A stretch of 64,000 nucleotides of DNA from Camarhynchus parvulus (taxonomy: Eukaryota; Chordata; Aves; Passeriformes; Thraupidae): positions 10,021,420-10,085,419 of the forward strand of contig NC_044571.1 in assembly GCF_901933205.1 (NCBI RefSeq), given 5' to 3'. Positions 37,411-51,171 of this stretch are shown piece after piece (the first letter of the stretch is position 1; every line of letters starts with the position of its first letter). Under the pieces are notes generated by a model, which saw only the letters and a list, made by a program, of their open reading frames with translations, made no database searches and was not told the origin of the DNA. Position numbers and translations under genes: made by a program.

Positions 37411-40400
37411 CTAATGTATAGATACTATACATCTAATGGTTATTCACTCCACACACAGCACATACTGTATTTAAAGATACAGACTACATGGATATCGTAT
37501 TATAGCTGTATGCTGCACATAGCACAATATAAGCAGTATTCACCTATAGATACAATTGTTATCTGCCGTGTCCTATCCCTGTAGTACTACTAACCTTGAC
37601 TACATGATACTACACAATATTCTTAATTGGTTTTCTATGAGACAACATGATTCAGAAGCAATATATGCACAATATCAACCTGAATCTACTATCAAGGATA
37701 ATATTTTTTCAAAAACTTAATAGAAATGTTCTGTTGAGTTGCCAACGAGTATGTTACAATTTAAAAACTTTTTTTTTCCTGAAAATCATCATAAGTTCTC
37801 AGCAGACCCATGAAAGTCAGTTTTAAGGTTGCTGTGGTAAAAGGGAACACATTTATCCAGAAACATTATGTGGTGTGACAGTTCAGTGAACAGCTTAGTG
37901 TTCTGCCAGCCATTTGGGAAGTTTTTTTTTGCAGTGGAATACAGAAGGTCTTGAAAAGCAAAAGAAATATTCACTCAATGGAAATTGGGACTTCCAAAGC
38001 TAGCAAATATGCATTTGCAATTCTCGCTTGATCTATTTACTTGCACTGGGTTAATGAAGTCAAACACTAGAAGTTTTCTTGTGCTGTATGGAAATCAAAG
38101 AATGCTGGGAAATCAAAGATTGCAGATGGGAAAAAACCAAAAAGAAAACAAAACAACAAAACAAAACCAGGAACCAAAAGCTAGATCAGTCTTAAGACTG
38201 AAAGTGTGCTGTGCTCTAAACTCAGAAAATAATGATTTGTAATACCAATACTGATCCCAAACTGCTGCTAAAGAATCAGGGCCTACTGGCCTGGATACAA
38301 AGAGAATGAACCAAAACCACTGGTTTTTAAACTAAGTCTTCAAATCCTGTTGAACAACAGATTTTCTCAGAAAGAAACAATTATGTCTCTCATTTCAGAT
38401 TTCTAATGAAAATGAAAAGAATAGGTAATAATTAGGGCTGCTCTAGTGAATCTCTGCAAGGAACTCAACATAAAAATATGTGATGGTTGCCACATTAAAA
38501 TTTATAATTAAAATTTTATAATAAAATTAACTTCATAATTATACTAAGATATTCCTTTGCTCTGAACACATTAAAATATGCAACAGCATGGTTAAGAAGC
38601 AGCAGAAAAAAAATTCTAAGATATTACAAAAGGGGGTTATTTGATTGACAGAGCACTTTAACATAATTTTATGTGATATGCTTCCTATGACAAGAATGAA
38701 TATTGGTCACAAACCTAATTCTGGCATACACAATTTTGCAGGTTTTGCCAAAAATTATGTCAGAAGTTACATTTATTCAAGCAGGACCTGCAGACTGTAT
38801 GTGATTAATGTTTCTATCTTGGCAGGAGAGCCCAAAATTTATGATTTATTCTCTCTGCCACAGGTTAGGCAGACAGGAGGCTGATATACTAGATACGATG
38901 CTATTGTAAATTTATTTGGCATTTCATTTTTCAGTCACACTGGTGGTTATTTTCATACATCTTCAATCCATCATTTCCTGCTAAATCCAATTAGTTTGAT
39001 TGGCAGATTTAGCTTCCCAGTGGGTCTTTGTCAATATTGTGTAGCAGTAAATACCTTGAGACACTTTTTCAAAACTTTCCTCGGTTATTTGTTTTTTGCT
39101 CACCCAGAAAACTATTGATTAGCTGGGTTTGTGCAGCTCCCACCTATCCACAGAGGCTGAAGAACATGGTGATCAAAACCATGCATGTACTGACAAAACC
39201 TTCACTCTCTTTTGAAGACAGGAGGAAATCCTGCCAGGGCTGGGGTGTCCTGGCTCAGCAGCCCCTGTTAGGGACCAGCTTGGACACAAGGATTCAATGG
39301 GCAGGGGTCTGGTGCTGAGGAAAGCTGTGGGGCAGAGAGGTACAGCAGGTGTTAAATTTCTTCAAGGCACTATTTTTAATTATTTGTCCTCATAAACTAA
39401 TTAACTGATTTACATACAAATGATCAGAAAATTTATTCTGCGCTCAGCAACACACATGCTGTCTTTTCATACATAACAATGAAGCTAAATCCTTGATTCA
39501 GTCTTAATTAGAAAGGTGTAGTGAGTTCTTCTACAGTTTTCTTTTCTGGATATATAGTGGGAAGAAAGAGGTTTAATAATTAATGCTGAAGTACTGTGAA
39601 ATATGACCAATTTATAGAAAAGGTCAATTAAGTGAGTTGAAGAAAAGATTAAATAGGAAGAGAAAGAAGCTTACATTTATTGAAAAAAGGAAAACCAAGA
39701 GCTGGTCTAAGATGGATTTCACCAGAACAAAATATTTGTATTTACATTCTGTATAGTTCAATGGCCAGGTGGATCAGTCAATATTTTTCTCTCCTGAACT
39801 GGTAAAATATTGTGTTCATAGATCAACTATTCAACAGAGACAGACTTTTAGATTTTAGTAAGGCTTGCTAGCAGAATAGATTAATATATTACTTTTTCCT
39901 TAAAGACCGAACTCCAGATTTTCATTAAAGCACAAGAAAAACCATTAGAGAGGCTCAAATAGAAAGGTAAAGTACAGTATCAGATCTACAAGGTGAAACT
40001 TTGCTAGCCCTTCCTCCTGCTATAACTAAGCCTCTCATTTTTTCAGTGACTGTTTTTTATATATTGCAAGAACAATAATAACAATTTTTTAATTTTTGCA
40101 AGGAGTCAGGCTATGCTTTGTTCTATCTAGGTAAAGTACATAGAAAAATACTGATTTATTAATTTTTTCAAAAAATGTTTATTCATCTTGTCTAATTAGT
40201 GACTGTACAGGTAAAAAAATGTATGAGATATTGTAAAAAATTGAATTGGAATAGTGTCATTTTTAAAGCGCTCTTTGGTATGAGTTCTACTCCTCACAGT
40301 CTCAGATGGAGTGGAATTATTTTGAATTTTTCCTGGTGTTTTTTATGTTTAATCCAAACACTAACACCAACATCACCATCACCGCCCTCTCCTATTACTG

Positions 40401-42186
40401 AGCATGTAAATATATTTTCTAAACTTGGGACAGTTTTAGCCAGAAACAGCAGCATCTATAATGGAGGAAAATCCACTTAGAAATATCCAAATAATGGAGA
40501 AAATCTTCATTATTAGTTACAAGGGAAGGTTATTGATAATTTGTGGAGAGATATGCATTTGATGCAGAGTTAATGACACTTAAAGTGAGCTGAAGGTTGT
40601 ACTAAAAAGAACTATTTTGTTTGGAACCTGATCACTAATGAAATTCTTTAAGCAGCAGCTATTGGTCTGATCATAGTTAATCTTTTGATTGATAAAGGCA
40701 AAAAATTACTGTTTATGAAAAAAAAAAATTCTAGTGATGCAAAATGAGAAAGCAATGTCAGAGTAGAGGAGGGCTAGAAAATGAAATTAAATTGTTTGGA
40801 ATATCTGGCACACTAGAATAACAGCATAAAATCAAGTTTGGGCACTGGATTATTAATGAGCAGACATTCTTTTTTAGTTTTTTAGTTTGTTATGACTAAA
40901 CTGGAGGATACAATTGATAAATTAGCCCAGCATGCCTATTGAGAGCTGTCATGCTGCCATTTAGGAGAACAAACATAATCTAAGTACTTATCAAAGACAT
41001 ATGGCAAAGCTGATGCCATCATTTAATGTACTTTCTTTGGCATACTAAACTCAAAAAAGGTCCCTGTGTCAAATCAGATGCAGGGAGACAGATCCAAAGA
41101 GGAGGTGTTGGCATCATGTCTAGACTGGGAAACCTGACAGCACTTCCTAAGCCTCTTTCTTGAGGACAGGAGGTCACCTTGCAGATCCTTCAAACCAGCC
41201 TGGAGTCAAGGTTAACTTTTGTAGCTTGTGAAGTTTGAGAAGCAGAACATCTTGCTCCAAACTTGAGGCTGCAGGAAAGTGCCTCACCCAGCTTCTGCTT
41301 GGCCTGGAGCTCAGGCAGAACAGGTTCATGTCTGGATCTGAGCTGAACCTGCTCATGTACTATTAGTCCCCAAATCTACAAGATAAGCTTCACTCCTCAC
41401 AATAGGAGTGTACAAGATTTTGGGATAGATTAATGACAGGTGACAAGTACTCTTATTAGCAGATGACTGTTCTTTTGTGCATGTAAATATGGATATTCAC
41501 ACTGAGAGCAGCCCTATGTATAATTTATTTCTGTGCTTCTGTGATGGATCACATTTTAATCTCTGGTGTCTCTTTAGATCAGGAGTGAATGTGTTTTCCA
41601 GGCTTATACAGACAGAATTATTTTTGTGTTCCCCTTTTTAATTCAAACCCTCCTCTACCCCAAATCTTATCCTTCTTCCTATGTTTAACAGCACAAGGCT
41701 GTACAGATAAAAAAAAAGGATTTTTAAAACTGGACAGAAGAATAAAGTCCTTTCATCAATACTGCTAATTTAAATTACTTTTGGCTACATATGTATTTGG
41801 GTATTTGCTTACATAACCTGTACTTCAGTAAGAATAATTGTATGTATGGGCAAGTGAATGTGTCTTCACAATATACATTTCAGGTACGAAAAACAAGAAA
41901 TGATTCTGTTACTCTGTCTCCCCAATATTTTCCCAATTGTGTTTTTTTCTGTGTATATTTACTGCTCTGAGCTGTTCTAAGTTATTCTGGAAAATGAAAA
42001 AAAAGGAAAGATTTCTGAATTTCTGAATTGAAGAGTCTAGAGCAGGAGAGCAGGAAAAACACATTCTGAATTGAGTGGACAGGCTTTGTTGCTTTTTTTT
42101 TTTTTTTTTTTTTGCTGTCTTATGGTTGTTTTTCCTGTTGAAGTCTGATATACAGCCTGAAAATTGCAATAAGGCCTGGATGACTT
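37411..42186. other. Unannotated AT-rich DNA
   Basis: No supported gene. 39140-39340 and 41080-41370 are less AT-rich and unassigned. 38498-38535 is a palindromic A/T tract. A run of 21 T lies at 42093-42113, directly upstream of the next CR1. Confidence 0.5.
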
Positions 42187-42657
42187 ATTGGAGTGGGTTC
42201 GAGGAGGAGCACAAAAATGATCAGAGGGCTGGAATACCTCTCCTATGGAGACAGCCTAGAGAGCTGGGGTTGTTCAGCCTGGAGAAGAGAAGGCCCTGGT
42301 GGGAGCTTAGAGTCCATTCCAGCGTATAAAGATGGCTACAAGAGAGACAGAGAGGGATGTTTTACAAGGGAAGGTGGTGATAGGACAAGGGGGAATAACT
42401 TTAAACCAGAAGAGAATAGCCTCAATTGAATTTTAAGAAGAAATTCTTGACTGTGAGGGTGGTGAAATACTGGAACTGGTTGCCTGAAGAAGTGATGGGT
42501 GGGTTCCCTGGAGGGATTCAGGACAGCTTGGCTGGGGCTTTGAGCAACCTGATCTAGTGAAAGCTGTCCCTGACCATGGCAGAAGGGTTGGGACTAGAAG
42601 GTCTTTCAAGCTCCTTTCAACCCAAACCATTCTCTGATTCTGTTATTCTGTGCTATT
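42187..42657 (+). mobile_element. CR1 LINE 3' fragment, sense
   Basis: A 5'-truncated CR1 in sense orientation, from a different subfamily than the copy at 16108. It contains 'GGTTCGAGGAGGAGCACAAA' (42198), 'TTGTTCAGCCTGGAGAAGAG' (42270), 'GTGATAGGACAAGGGGGAAT' (42377), 'GGGGCTTTGAGCAACCTGAT' (42535) and 'CTTTCAACCCAAACCATTCT' (42615). It ends in a TTCTGTTATTCTGTG tail. The open frames of about 80 codons inside it are remnants of this non-coding 3' region, not genes. Confidence 0.88.
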
Positions 42658-45600
42658 CCAGAGATGAATCAGACCTTTTCAAGTAGTTCTGTATCTGTAA
42701 GACAATAAAGAGAAAATATTATCTTTTACTCCACTGACACCATTCCTGTCTCCTTCAGCAAGAGGTTTGTGTTCCCAGTGGACCCCCTGAAGCAAAGAAA
42801 GCCTCACAGGACTTGTGGAGTATTCCAGAGAGTGCTCCAGCCAGGGTTTTGAAACAAAGCCAAATGGATGGAAGGTGCCAACAGCTGGAACAGGGGTGCA
42901 GCAGACTGCACAGCATGCAGGTAAAACCAGTCTATATTTAAAAGTCTTTCCTATGACATCTGCTGGCGCCCATGGCAGCAAACAAAAATAGTGACAAAGA
43001 AGCAACCATTTTCAAATGGAATATCCAAAGGCATCATTTGCAATCACTGAAGTCTAATTTTAGTTTGGGGATTGGTGTTCACTTTCCTTTTAGTAAGGGG
43101 AATAAGAAGTAAGTGTCTGTTTTGGAAAAGCGAGTTCCATTAGGTAGAGTGATGATTTGATAATGCAAAAAAGAAAGTAGTTAATATCTATTAAAAATGT
43201 TACAGGAAATCTCACAGTAGCCTCATAACAGTTAAAGATTAAGAACTCACTCTGACTTTTGTGAGCTTAAAGCCTCATTTATGACTGGCAGACATTATTA
43301 TTACTGCTTTTCTTGAAAGAGTAATTTCCACTTCAATTCTTTGTTGCTAGATGTGTGGTTAAAGAGAAATTATTATTATTATTTCTTAAAATTGAGACAA
43401 TTCAGATAATGCTGTTGATCTGCAGAACTTTAATCTAAGTGTTAATTAACTTTTTAATCTTTCTCATCTACCAATCCTTTAATGATGTATCTCTCCTAGA
43501 AAGAATAAGTACCTAACAAAATCAAATGTGATTTTTATGAAAGATCAATGAGATGTATTGCAAAGGAGCAGTTTGAAAGAGAAAATGGAAGATATCCTTT
43601 GAAAAATTAGAAATTTTACAAGAATTTATTTGGGTCCATCACATTTACAGGATAATCAAAGAAGAAGGGGACTCCAAGTCTGTCTTTTAGACATTTTTTG
43701 AGGTACTATTCCTTCTTAATACCTTTCCTAGTTGTGATGTTGCTCAGTGGTCACAACATCAGACTACAACATTCATGACTTATTCTCACAACCACAATCT
43801 AAATCCAGTCTTTCTCTTCCAGAAGAAAAGGAAACTTCTTTTACTCCATCTGGTGGGCCAGAAGAGCCAGCAGAAGAAATTGTTTTGGGTTTTTTCACAA
43901 GTTTAAGACCAGCCCGATTTAGTTTCTGTAATATAAAAAAGGAGCGTAACTTCAAATGGAAACCCAAGAAACAGAAAAGTTTGGGAATACTAGGGAAGTA
44001 ATTTTCAGACAAAAGGTTTTCAAAATAAACAATAAAGTTGTGGTTTATATCTGCACACAGAAACTGCCCTAAACAGTTACATAAGAAAGAAGAAAAAAAA
44101 GTATAAGAAACTTCCAAAATCCTTATTTTGAGACTGAAACCTAAGTCGCACAACAACTGTAAGAGAAGTGCTTTCCAAATAGATGGCAGTGTACAAAGTT
44201 AATATTCCCTGTGGCCCAAAAAACTATTCACAAGAAACTGAGATGTCCCTTTTCAGTCATCAAAGAACATCTACAAAACATAAAGAGCACTGGGATTTTT
44301 CAAAGAGAAGTAAATGTAAAAGAGTCTTCAGAGAGAGATGGTTTCTAAGGAAAAGCAGGCCCGCATTGTGTAGAAGTCAAAGTATTTATTAAAGTTTGAT
44401 AGAAAAAAATGGATTTATTATCTCCAAAGAAACAGATTTAGGGATAAAGAATATTTTCTCAACCTCCAATTGTTAACATAGATAACTCTACATTAATGTA
44501 CATAACTCTACATGGATTTCAATGCAAATTACCTGAATCTATTTTTTGAAAATGCTTTGAGATTGTGGGTAATCCCTTCAAAAGATATTCCTAGTGACTG
44601 ACTGTAAGAGACAATTGTGCTATTTACTTATATAATCTGAATGCTGTAAAATGTTGCATTTTTAGGGTATTTTTGGTGGGGAGAGGATAAATGAAGAAAA
44701 TATGCGCATTAGCAATGGGGGTTTTTTTTTTTGCATTTGAAGGAGGTGAACTGAAGGGCCCAGAAATATCCAGAGCAAAAAGAGGTTGTCATTGGGAAAA
44801 TTCCAGAAGCTATCTGAAAGAGAATTCCCTTTGTGAGCAAGCCATCTGGCAGGTCGTGCTGAGTTATGCCAAAAAGCGAAGCAATCAGAGCTCAGCAGGG
44901 GGAAACCTTATAAGCATGGGAGTGAAATGCATCTTTATGTTCATAGCAGTTGACTAATACAATCTACTGAGGGAACTGGGTTCCTGCACCACTGCTCTGG
45001 AGATGGGCTTTGCAGCCCACTGCCAGGGAATGGAAAGGCATCTGTGGTCTCTGTTTCCTTTAGGAAACCACTCTAAGAATAACATAATGGCTCAAATCTA
45101 AGATTATCCACTGCCTTTCCAAAGAGTAATCAATTTCTCAGCAACCAGGCTGTCTGGCTGGCTGTTAACACGAGGTGGGCACAGTATCTGAGCTGTGAAT
45201 CCCTGCTGCTTCCTCCTCATGGAGGTCCTTTGTCTGGTGGTAAGATCTGGAGGATCCATGTGATGGGGTGAAAAATGAAACAGGGTTGGTCTGCACAAGT
45301 AAGGCAAGGCAGTATGTACAATTTTTTCTGTGTATGTGTACATTCTGGCTATTTTTACCTTTGGTACATGAAAAAATGAGAGCAATCTAGACTTGAGGAC
45401 AACACATATTTGTATTTTCTAGTGTATTTCCCAAGGAAAGACATTTAAACTATCTCTGTGTTAGCTTTGGAGCTGGTTGCATCAGCCAATTCCTACCAGA
45501 TGTGGGTCTCTGCTTTGTGAGAATATGTGGCCAGGCAGAGGAGAGAGCACACTTAGTGTCAATAGTGACAAATGACAAAACAGCAGTATGGGCTACTAAG

Positions 45601-48600
45601 AAGGTTTTAAACACAGAATGCCTTGGGAAATCAGGCACACAAAAATGTGATGCTCACGGAACTGCTCTTTTCACTGAAGGAACTGCTCAAAAGAAAGACA
45701 CAAACAAGGGGGTTTCAAATAGAAGGAATCAGAAGAAATTCTGTCTTCTACATTGAAAAATAAGAGAGTAGAAATAGTTAATGTTTTGAAAGTCTGCCCC
45801 TGCTCAAGCCAGCATGATTACAACAAAGATGGGAGAGTAAGTGAAATGTGTAGCTCATGGCTCAGTCTAACGCAGAGTTATGCCAGATTACAGCATGAAA
45901 TAAAAGTATTCATGCCCTAATGATAATGTTAGAAGATGCCAGGAATATCTGCAGTAATTAAAACCCTGAAATTTATTTGAAAATCAAACATGAGTCTTTG
46001 AAAATACATGATTGGGAAGGGCAGTTCCACTGCAGTGACCATATCAGCAGAGATGCTGGAACTTACTGCCTTCTGCTCTGCTTGGAACTATATTTAGTCA
46101 GGAGTGTGCTAGTCTTTGATCTGGAATTTCCTATTTTCCTGCCAATTTTCACAACATGTTTTGAAGTCTGACTAGTTTTCTGGTCCTCAGAAGAAAGTAA
46201 AGAAAGAACAGGAAAACAGACAACAACCTCACCAAGGGGGGAAAAAAAAGTGAAACTGTATGATCATTTTTCAAACTTAAGAGCAATTAGGATATTCATG
46301 CATCATGGTGAATAAAAAGAAAGTTCCAGTAACAAAAATTATATAAAAAGCAAGAAAAGTGAATCTTTATAAGAAGATTTCACTGGAATATTTGCATACT
46401 GTAAATACACAGTGCATATGAATGTGGTGAGACAGGTAAATGGATTTAAAAAGGCTCTAGTATTTCAGTAAATTAAATAGAATTTTAAAAATAATTTAAC
46501 TTATTTTAGACATATAAGTGAGTTTTTTATATAACTTAAGATACCATCAGTCATACAATTTCTGAATTATGGATTTATTTGGTCTAGAGATAGAAACTTT
46601 AAAAGAGAGATCACAGGTCAAGTAGAAAAATGAAATAGGAGCTATAAAACATTAGTCATAAGAAGGATCAGCTATCTCTCTTTCTTTAATTTTTTGTCTG
46701 TCTTTATGTACTATATATCTCAGCCTTCCCTGCTGCCCAGATAGAAGAGCTGGAAGGTCCCATTTACTGTTAATGTGTTCCTGTGATGCACAGGCCAGTG
46801 CTGCTGACCAAAGGATTTATCTACTAACAGTGATCAGAAGCCTGACACACAGAAAATAAACAATAGCTTTTACTTGAAAAATTGATTTTTTTTTTAGTCC
46901 CTGAAACAACCTAGGGCTGATTCTGTCTGTATTTACTCTATAAAGATCTGGAGACCCTAATTCCTTAGATATTGTCACCTGATTGTAGCTTCATTGTCTC
47001 TCAGTAGATAACATTTTAACAGTCTCAGATATTGGATTTCACAGGGCTTTTTACTCATAAAATTACCTGTTCTGCAGTTACTGGATTGTAATCCTTCTGC
47101 ACAGTTTAAAAGTGAGGTCTTTGACATCACATTGCACTGTTTAAATAAGTTTAGCTGTTCCAGGTTTTGCTAATTAAGGGACCCCTGTCCACATGTTCAT
47201 TAGTTTCTATTTAATAAAGCACCCTCAGGACATCTTGAAAGCTGGTCACAAAACTGATTGCATAAAATGGCATAGATAGGGCTGTAGAAATAATCTGTTA
47301 TGTTTACATGTACCATGCTTATGTGAGGGATGTTTCAACTGTGTTAAGTTCCGTTTTGGTTGGTGGATTTTTTTTTTCACTTGGAAGTTTCTAGGATGAC
47401 AAATGGGGAGAGTTTCTCATGCAGTATAGTCTAACCTGATCTTCTCTACTCTTCTTTAGGGATGATGGTCTTCTGGAAAATCATGTCTAAAAGAAACAAG
47501 TCTACTATATTTTTTAAATGCAACCAGGTTATTTCACTAAGTGTTTTAATGTTTAAGGTTATTATTATTATTAACCATTATTTATTATTCATCATCATCA
47601 CCAATAATTTTCATTCCGTTTCGCACTACCAACTAGGAGTCCCCAGTCAGAATTTCTCCACTTTGTGAGCTCTGGACCAACATAAAATGCAAACACAGAA
47701 CAAGTCCCAGAGAGTTTACAGCTAGAGACAGGAATGAGGTAAAGCAGGAGGATGTACAAACAGGTTCCATTAGAGTGATTTCATGTAATGGCAACTTTAA
47801 CATGACTAATTCAGGACTGCAAGAAAATAGATATACTTTCTTTCCCTCTCTCTCCTGTTATTGGCTTGGCTTTTGCTGGCAATCTTTTTTTTAATTTTTT
47901 TCTAGTTTTTAGTCCATTGTACTTTGGTACATACCTTCAGCAGTTTTTATTTAAAAAAACCCCAATATGCAGAATATTTCTGCACAAATCTTTCAAGTCT
48001 TCTGCAAAACTACTTGATTTTTCTAAGGCGGAGCTTACATACATACAAAAAGTGCATATATTCAGTGAGTTTTGTGATCAAGTCTCTCCAGTTTGAATTG
48101 TAGTCCAATAAGCAAAATGCACTAACAGGTGAACAGCACTCTAAGTGAAAACCCTTAATCCCTATTCTTATTATTTGATTTAGATGCTTGCTGATTCTGT
48201 GGAATTAAAGGGAAAGGAATATGGTTAATTTACATTAGGTAAAGTAATAAGGTCTTGGTGATTGCAATTCAACTCACTATTTTAAACGAAGCCAACTTAT
48301 CAATTTCATTAGTAATACTCATCCATGCCCAGTAGATAATGAATTTACCAACCAATAAAACTCTTTTTCTAAATGCTCTTTCAGCCTGTCTCCCTTCTTA
48401 GCTCTTTCTTGCATTTGCTCATTTTCCTTGCTGGCTCTTATTTTCATTGCCATTGACAGCATGGAAAATGTGCTACTGAGGATCCTACTATTCAGGTTCA
48501 TTTCCACAATCATTATCAACCAAATGTCTTTTTCCCTCTCCCTCTTTTTTTTTTCCCTTTCCCTAAATTGCTCCCTTCTATTTCGTTCCTGGTCTCCATT

Positions 48601-49476
48601 CAGTAACCTGGGTTGAAAAATGGAAAAAGATCCCAGCTAATGTTATTGTAAATTGGTACTTAAGCTACTGAAGTGTGCACACACTACCACAGCATCTATA
48701 ATACCCTCCCCATGATGGCTCAAGGAACTCCATGTCCCCTCACTATGGTTAAGATCCAGGCAGACTCATCACTGTGTTAGCCAGAAAAAGCCTCTCAGAA
48801 AACAATGAAACCTGCATTGGGAAAATATTGCCTCTGATACTTACCTGCCCAGCAGACAAACCTAACAAGTCACACAGCTGCTCATTAGGATGCACATACA
48901 GCTCGAGGGGTTCCCTTCCCTCAGCTCACATCTTCCTGCAGCACTGCCTTGTGGCAGTCCTGCCTGGCATGAACAGATTATGGGTAACCAGTGTCACCCA
49001 GCCCAGAGCTGGGATTTCAGTTCTTCCCTGCTCTACAGTTGTGCCATTAGATCCCATCTGGTCTCAGCTTTCCAGTATGAAGAATTTCTGGAACCAGCAC
49101 AATGTTATATGAGTGGGAAATTCACTGCTTTTGATGCTTGCTGGGTTACTGTAGGTGATTTAGAGGACTCTCTGTGTGTTATTAGGAAGCAGCACTGCAG
49201 CTGGTCTCCACACCCAGGAAAAGAAAAAGCATATTCCATCTCTTCCACACATTCACCTTGAGTTCACAGAACTGAAAATAGAATGGACTAATCAGCAATC
49301 AAAAAACAATGAAGAGTTTGCTAAGAGAATCAGTTACCCAGAAAAGTATGTCTATGTATGCACTGTCTTCTATGCAGTAAAACCAGGAATTATAAAAATA
49401 AGCAAAATAATGCTCATAATTGTTTTTTCAAAAGAGTATTCTTCTATTCCCAGTTTCTTCTTTACAGACTTTGCAC
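42658..49476. other. Unannotated DNA, one exon-like ORF
   Basis: No supported gene or clear transposable element. One 84-codon open frame at 43747-44001 has a strong splice-acceptor-like sequence within it (listed separately). 47800-47960 and 48525-48590 are pyrimidine-rich stretches. Confidence 0.5.
43823..44001 (+). other. Possible terminal exon-like ORF (speculative)
   Basis: A strong acceptor-like tract (CCAGTCTTTCTCTTCCAG, ending 43822) precedes 179 nt that are open in one frame to a TAA at 43999-44001. The peptide is hydrophilic, first acidic (PEEPAEE near its start) and then very basic (KWKPKKQK near the end). The opposite strand is also open here, so the base composition alone may explain it. 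I do not recognise the sequence and found no partner exon. Confidence 0.15.
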
Positions 49477-49669
49477 AGGGGAAGGGAGGAAGAAAGGAAA
49501 GGAAAGGAAAGGAAAGGAAAGGAAAGGAAAGGAAAGGAAAGGAAAGGAAAGGAAAGGAAAGGAAAGGAAAGGAAAGGAAAGGAAAGGAAAGGAAAAGGAA
49601 AGGAAAGGAAAGGAAAGAAAGGAAAGGAAAAGGAAAGGAAAGAAAAGAAAAAGAAAAAGAAAAGAAAAG

Positions 49670-49701
<32 letters not shown>

Positions 49702-49782
49702 GAAAAGAAAAGAAAAGAAAAGAAAAGAAAAGAAAAGAAAGAGAGAAAGAAAGAGAGAAAGAAAGAGAGAAGAGAGAGAGAG

Positions 49783-49841
<59 letters not shown>

Positions 49842-49853
49842 AGGAAAGAAAGA
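49477..49853 (+). repeat. 377-nt uninterrupted homopurine satellite tract
   Basis: Every base on the plus strand from 49477 to 49853 is A or G. The tract has three phases. The first is near-perfect (GGAAA)n, about 49490-49595, with irregular GGAAAA/GAAAA variants to about 49670. The second is (GAAAA)n from about 49680 to 49740. The third is (GAAA)n with GAGA interruptions from 49741 to 49853. Because it has no stop triplets in several frames, it opens spurious frames of up to 227 codons on the plus strand and 135 on the minus strand; these are not proteins. Such mirror-symmetric purine-pyrimidine DNA is a classic candidate for triplex (H-DNA) formation and length instability. Confidence 0.97.
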
Positions 49854-51171
49854 TACTAAAAAGAATCAAGATTGCAATGCATTTGATCAGTCAGAAAAAC
49901 AACCAGTGTCATATCTTTTGGCAGATAGATATGTTATATTTATTATCTTTTGGCAGATAACAAAAGTTTCTTTTTTCCCACAGTATTAGAGAGAAATTTA
50001 AGCCACTTACAGAGCCTCCAGTCATCTGGAGCACACAAGCTAGTTTACCTGTAGTCACTGTTATAATTTCTTTCAGTTCATTGATGTAAACATGAATAAG
50101 AACCGTGGCATTCATAAAAGCTACTATTAAAATGAGTTGCATTGAGTGTGCTTAGTGAAATAATGTATATGTTATGCATCATACTGTGAGGAAACATAGG
50201 ATATAATCCAATCTTTCTAAAGACTGTCAGCACAGCCAAACAAATTCTCTGAGTAGCTCAAAGAGATTCAGTACACTTAAGTTAGAAATCCTTGTCTTGC
50301 CCCTGAACTGGGTTGTACTTGTTTTGGATGTTTTTTCACCCTTTTCTATTAAATAATTTGCTTCTTTCATCCTTCCACAATATTACCCCATTCCTGTGAA
50401 AAAGTGTAGGACAAACAGCTAAAGGCACCTTCAAAATTTTGCAGGAGCCAAAGTTGAAAGTCATTTGTAGATTTTGCTCTGGGCCTCAGGGACAGAGCTG
50501 GTGATTGCCAAAGGCCCTCATAAAATCCAAAATCTACTTTGAGAGCAAGGGAGAAGTTCTGCCATGCCAAAAGACAGGACATAAGTAATTGCCTGGTCCA
50601 GCTGTTTTCTCCTTTCATCCTTCCTGGGGGGGAGGGAGGGAGAAAAAGTGAGAATTAATAAATAAAAAAAATACATAGCACAGAGGACAGAGGAATCAGC
50701 TTCCTTTTTTTTTTTGTTGGTTTTATTCCCCTTCAAAGATGTTATTTTTCACACCCCCTCTGAACAGAAGACGTGGAAAGATGAGTCCAAACCACTGTGC
50801 CCTTTTCTCTCCCTGTTCCCATTCCTCCAGCATTCTTCCTTCCCCATCTCCAGCCTTGTAAGCGCTGTACTTGGCATCAGAAGCAGAATAAGTTCAACTC
50901 CCTGGGGCAAGAGGAAAGGCTCAGCAGTACAGGCTAACATTGCCAGCCTGTGTGCTAACACTAGGAAACACAAGCCAACTTGTGTTGTCAAGCAACAAAG
51001 GATATGGGGCAGTCCTTTTTGAAGGCTTGTAAGAGCAGTTTCCTATTCTAAAGTCACTTCTGTCCTACACTGCACTTGGTCCACAAACATCCACAAGAAT
51101 TGACTGAAGGTCACTGAAGGAAGGGACAGGAGAATACATTTCATGGGAATATTCAGGCTGTGTCTTTGAGG
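49854..51171. other. Unannotated DNA
   Basis: No supported gene. Two copies of ATCTTTTGGCAGATA lie near 49911 and 49945. 50740-51000 is less AT-rich and unassigned. Confidence 0.5.

Noticed and set aside
42190..42210. GGTTCGA-like word suggestive of a tRNA B box
   Set aside because: It is part of the CR1 element. No A box or cloverleaf can be formed around it.
42075..42429. Open frames of 84 and 78 codons
   Set aside because: They start in a poly(T) run or in CR1 sequence and follow the non-coding CR1 3' end.
43773..44156. 127-codon minus-strand frame
   Set aside because: It is the antisense shadow of an A/G-rich plus-strand region. It has no recognisable domain and no supporting splice sites.
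48774..49261. Overlapping 112- and 123-codon plus-strand frames
   Set aside because: Two frames are open at once, no domain or splice context is recognisable, and the length is within what chance gives in 64 kb.
49176..49989. Overlapping open frames of 227, 200 and 189 codons on the plus strand and 135 on the minus strand
   Set aside because: They run through the homopurine tract, where G/A-only pentamers and tetramers rarely form stop codons. The products are lysine/glutamate/arginine repeats, or serine/leucine/phenylalanine repeats on the other strand, with no evolutionary signal expected.
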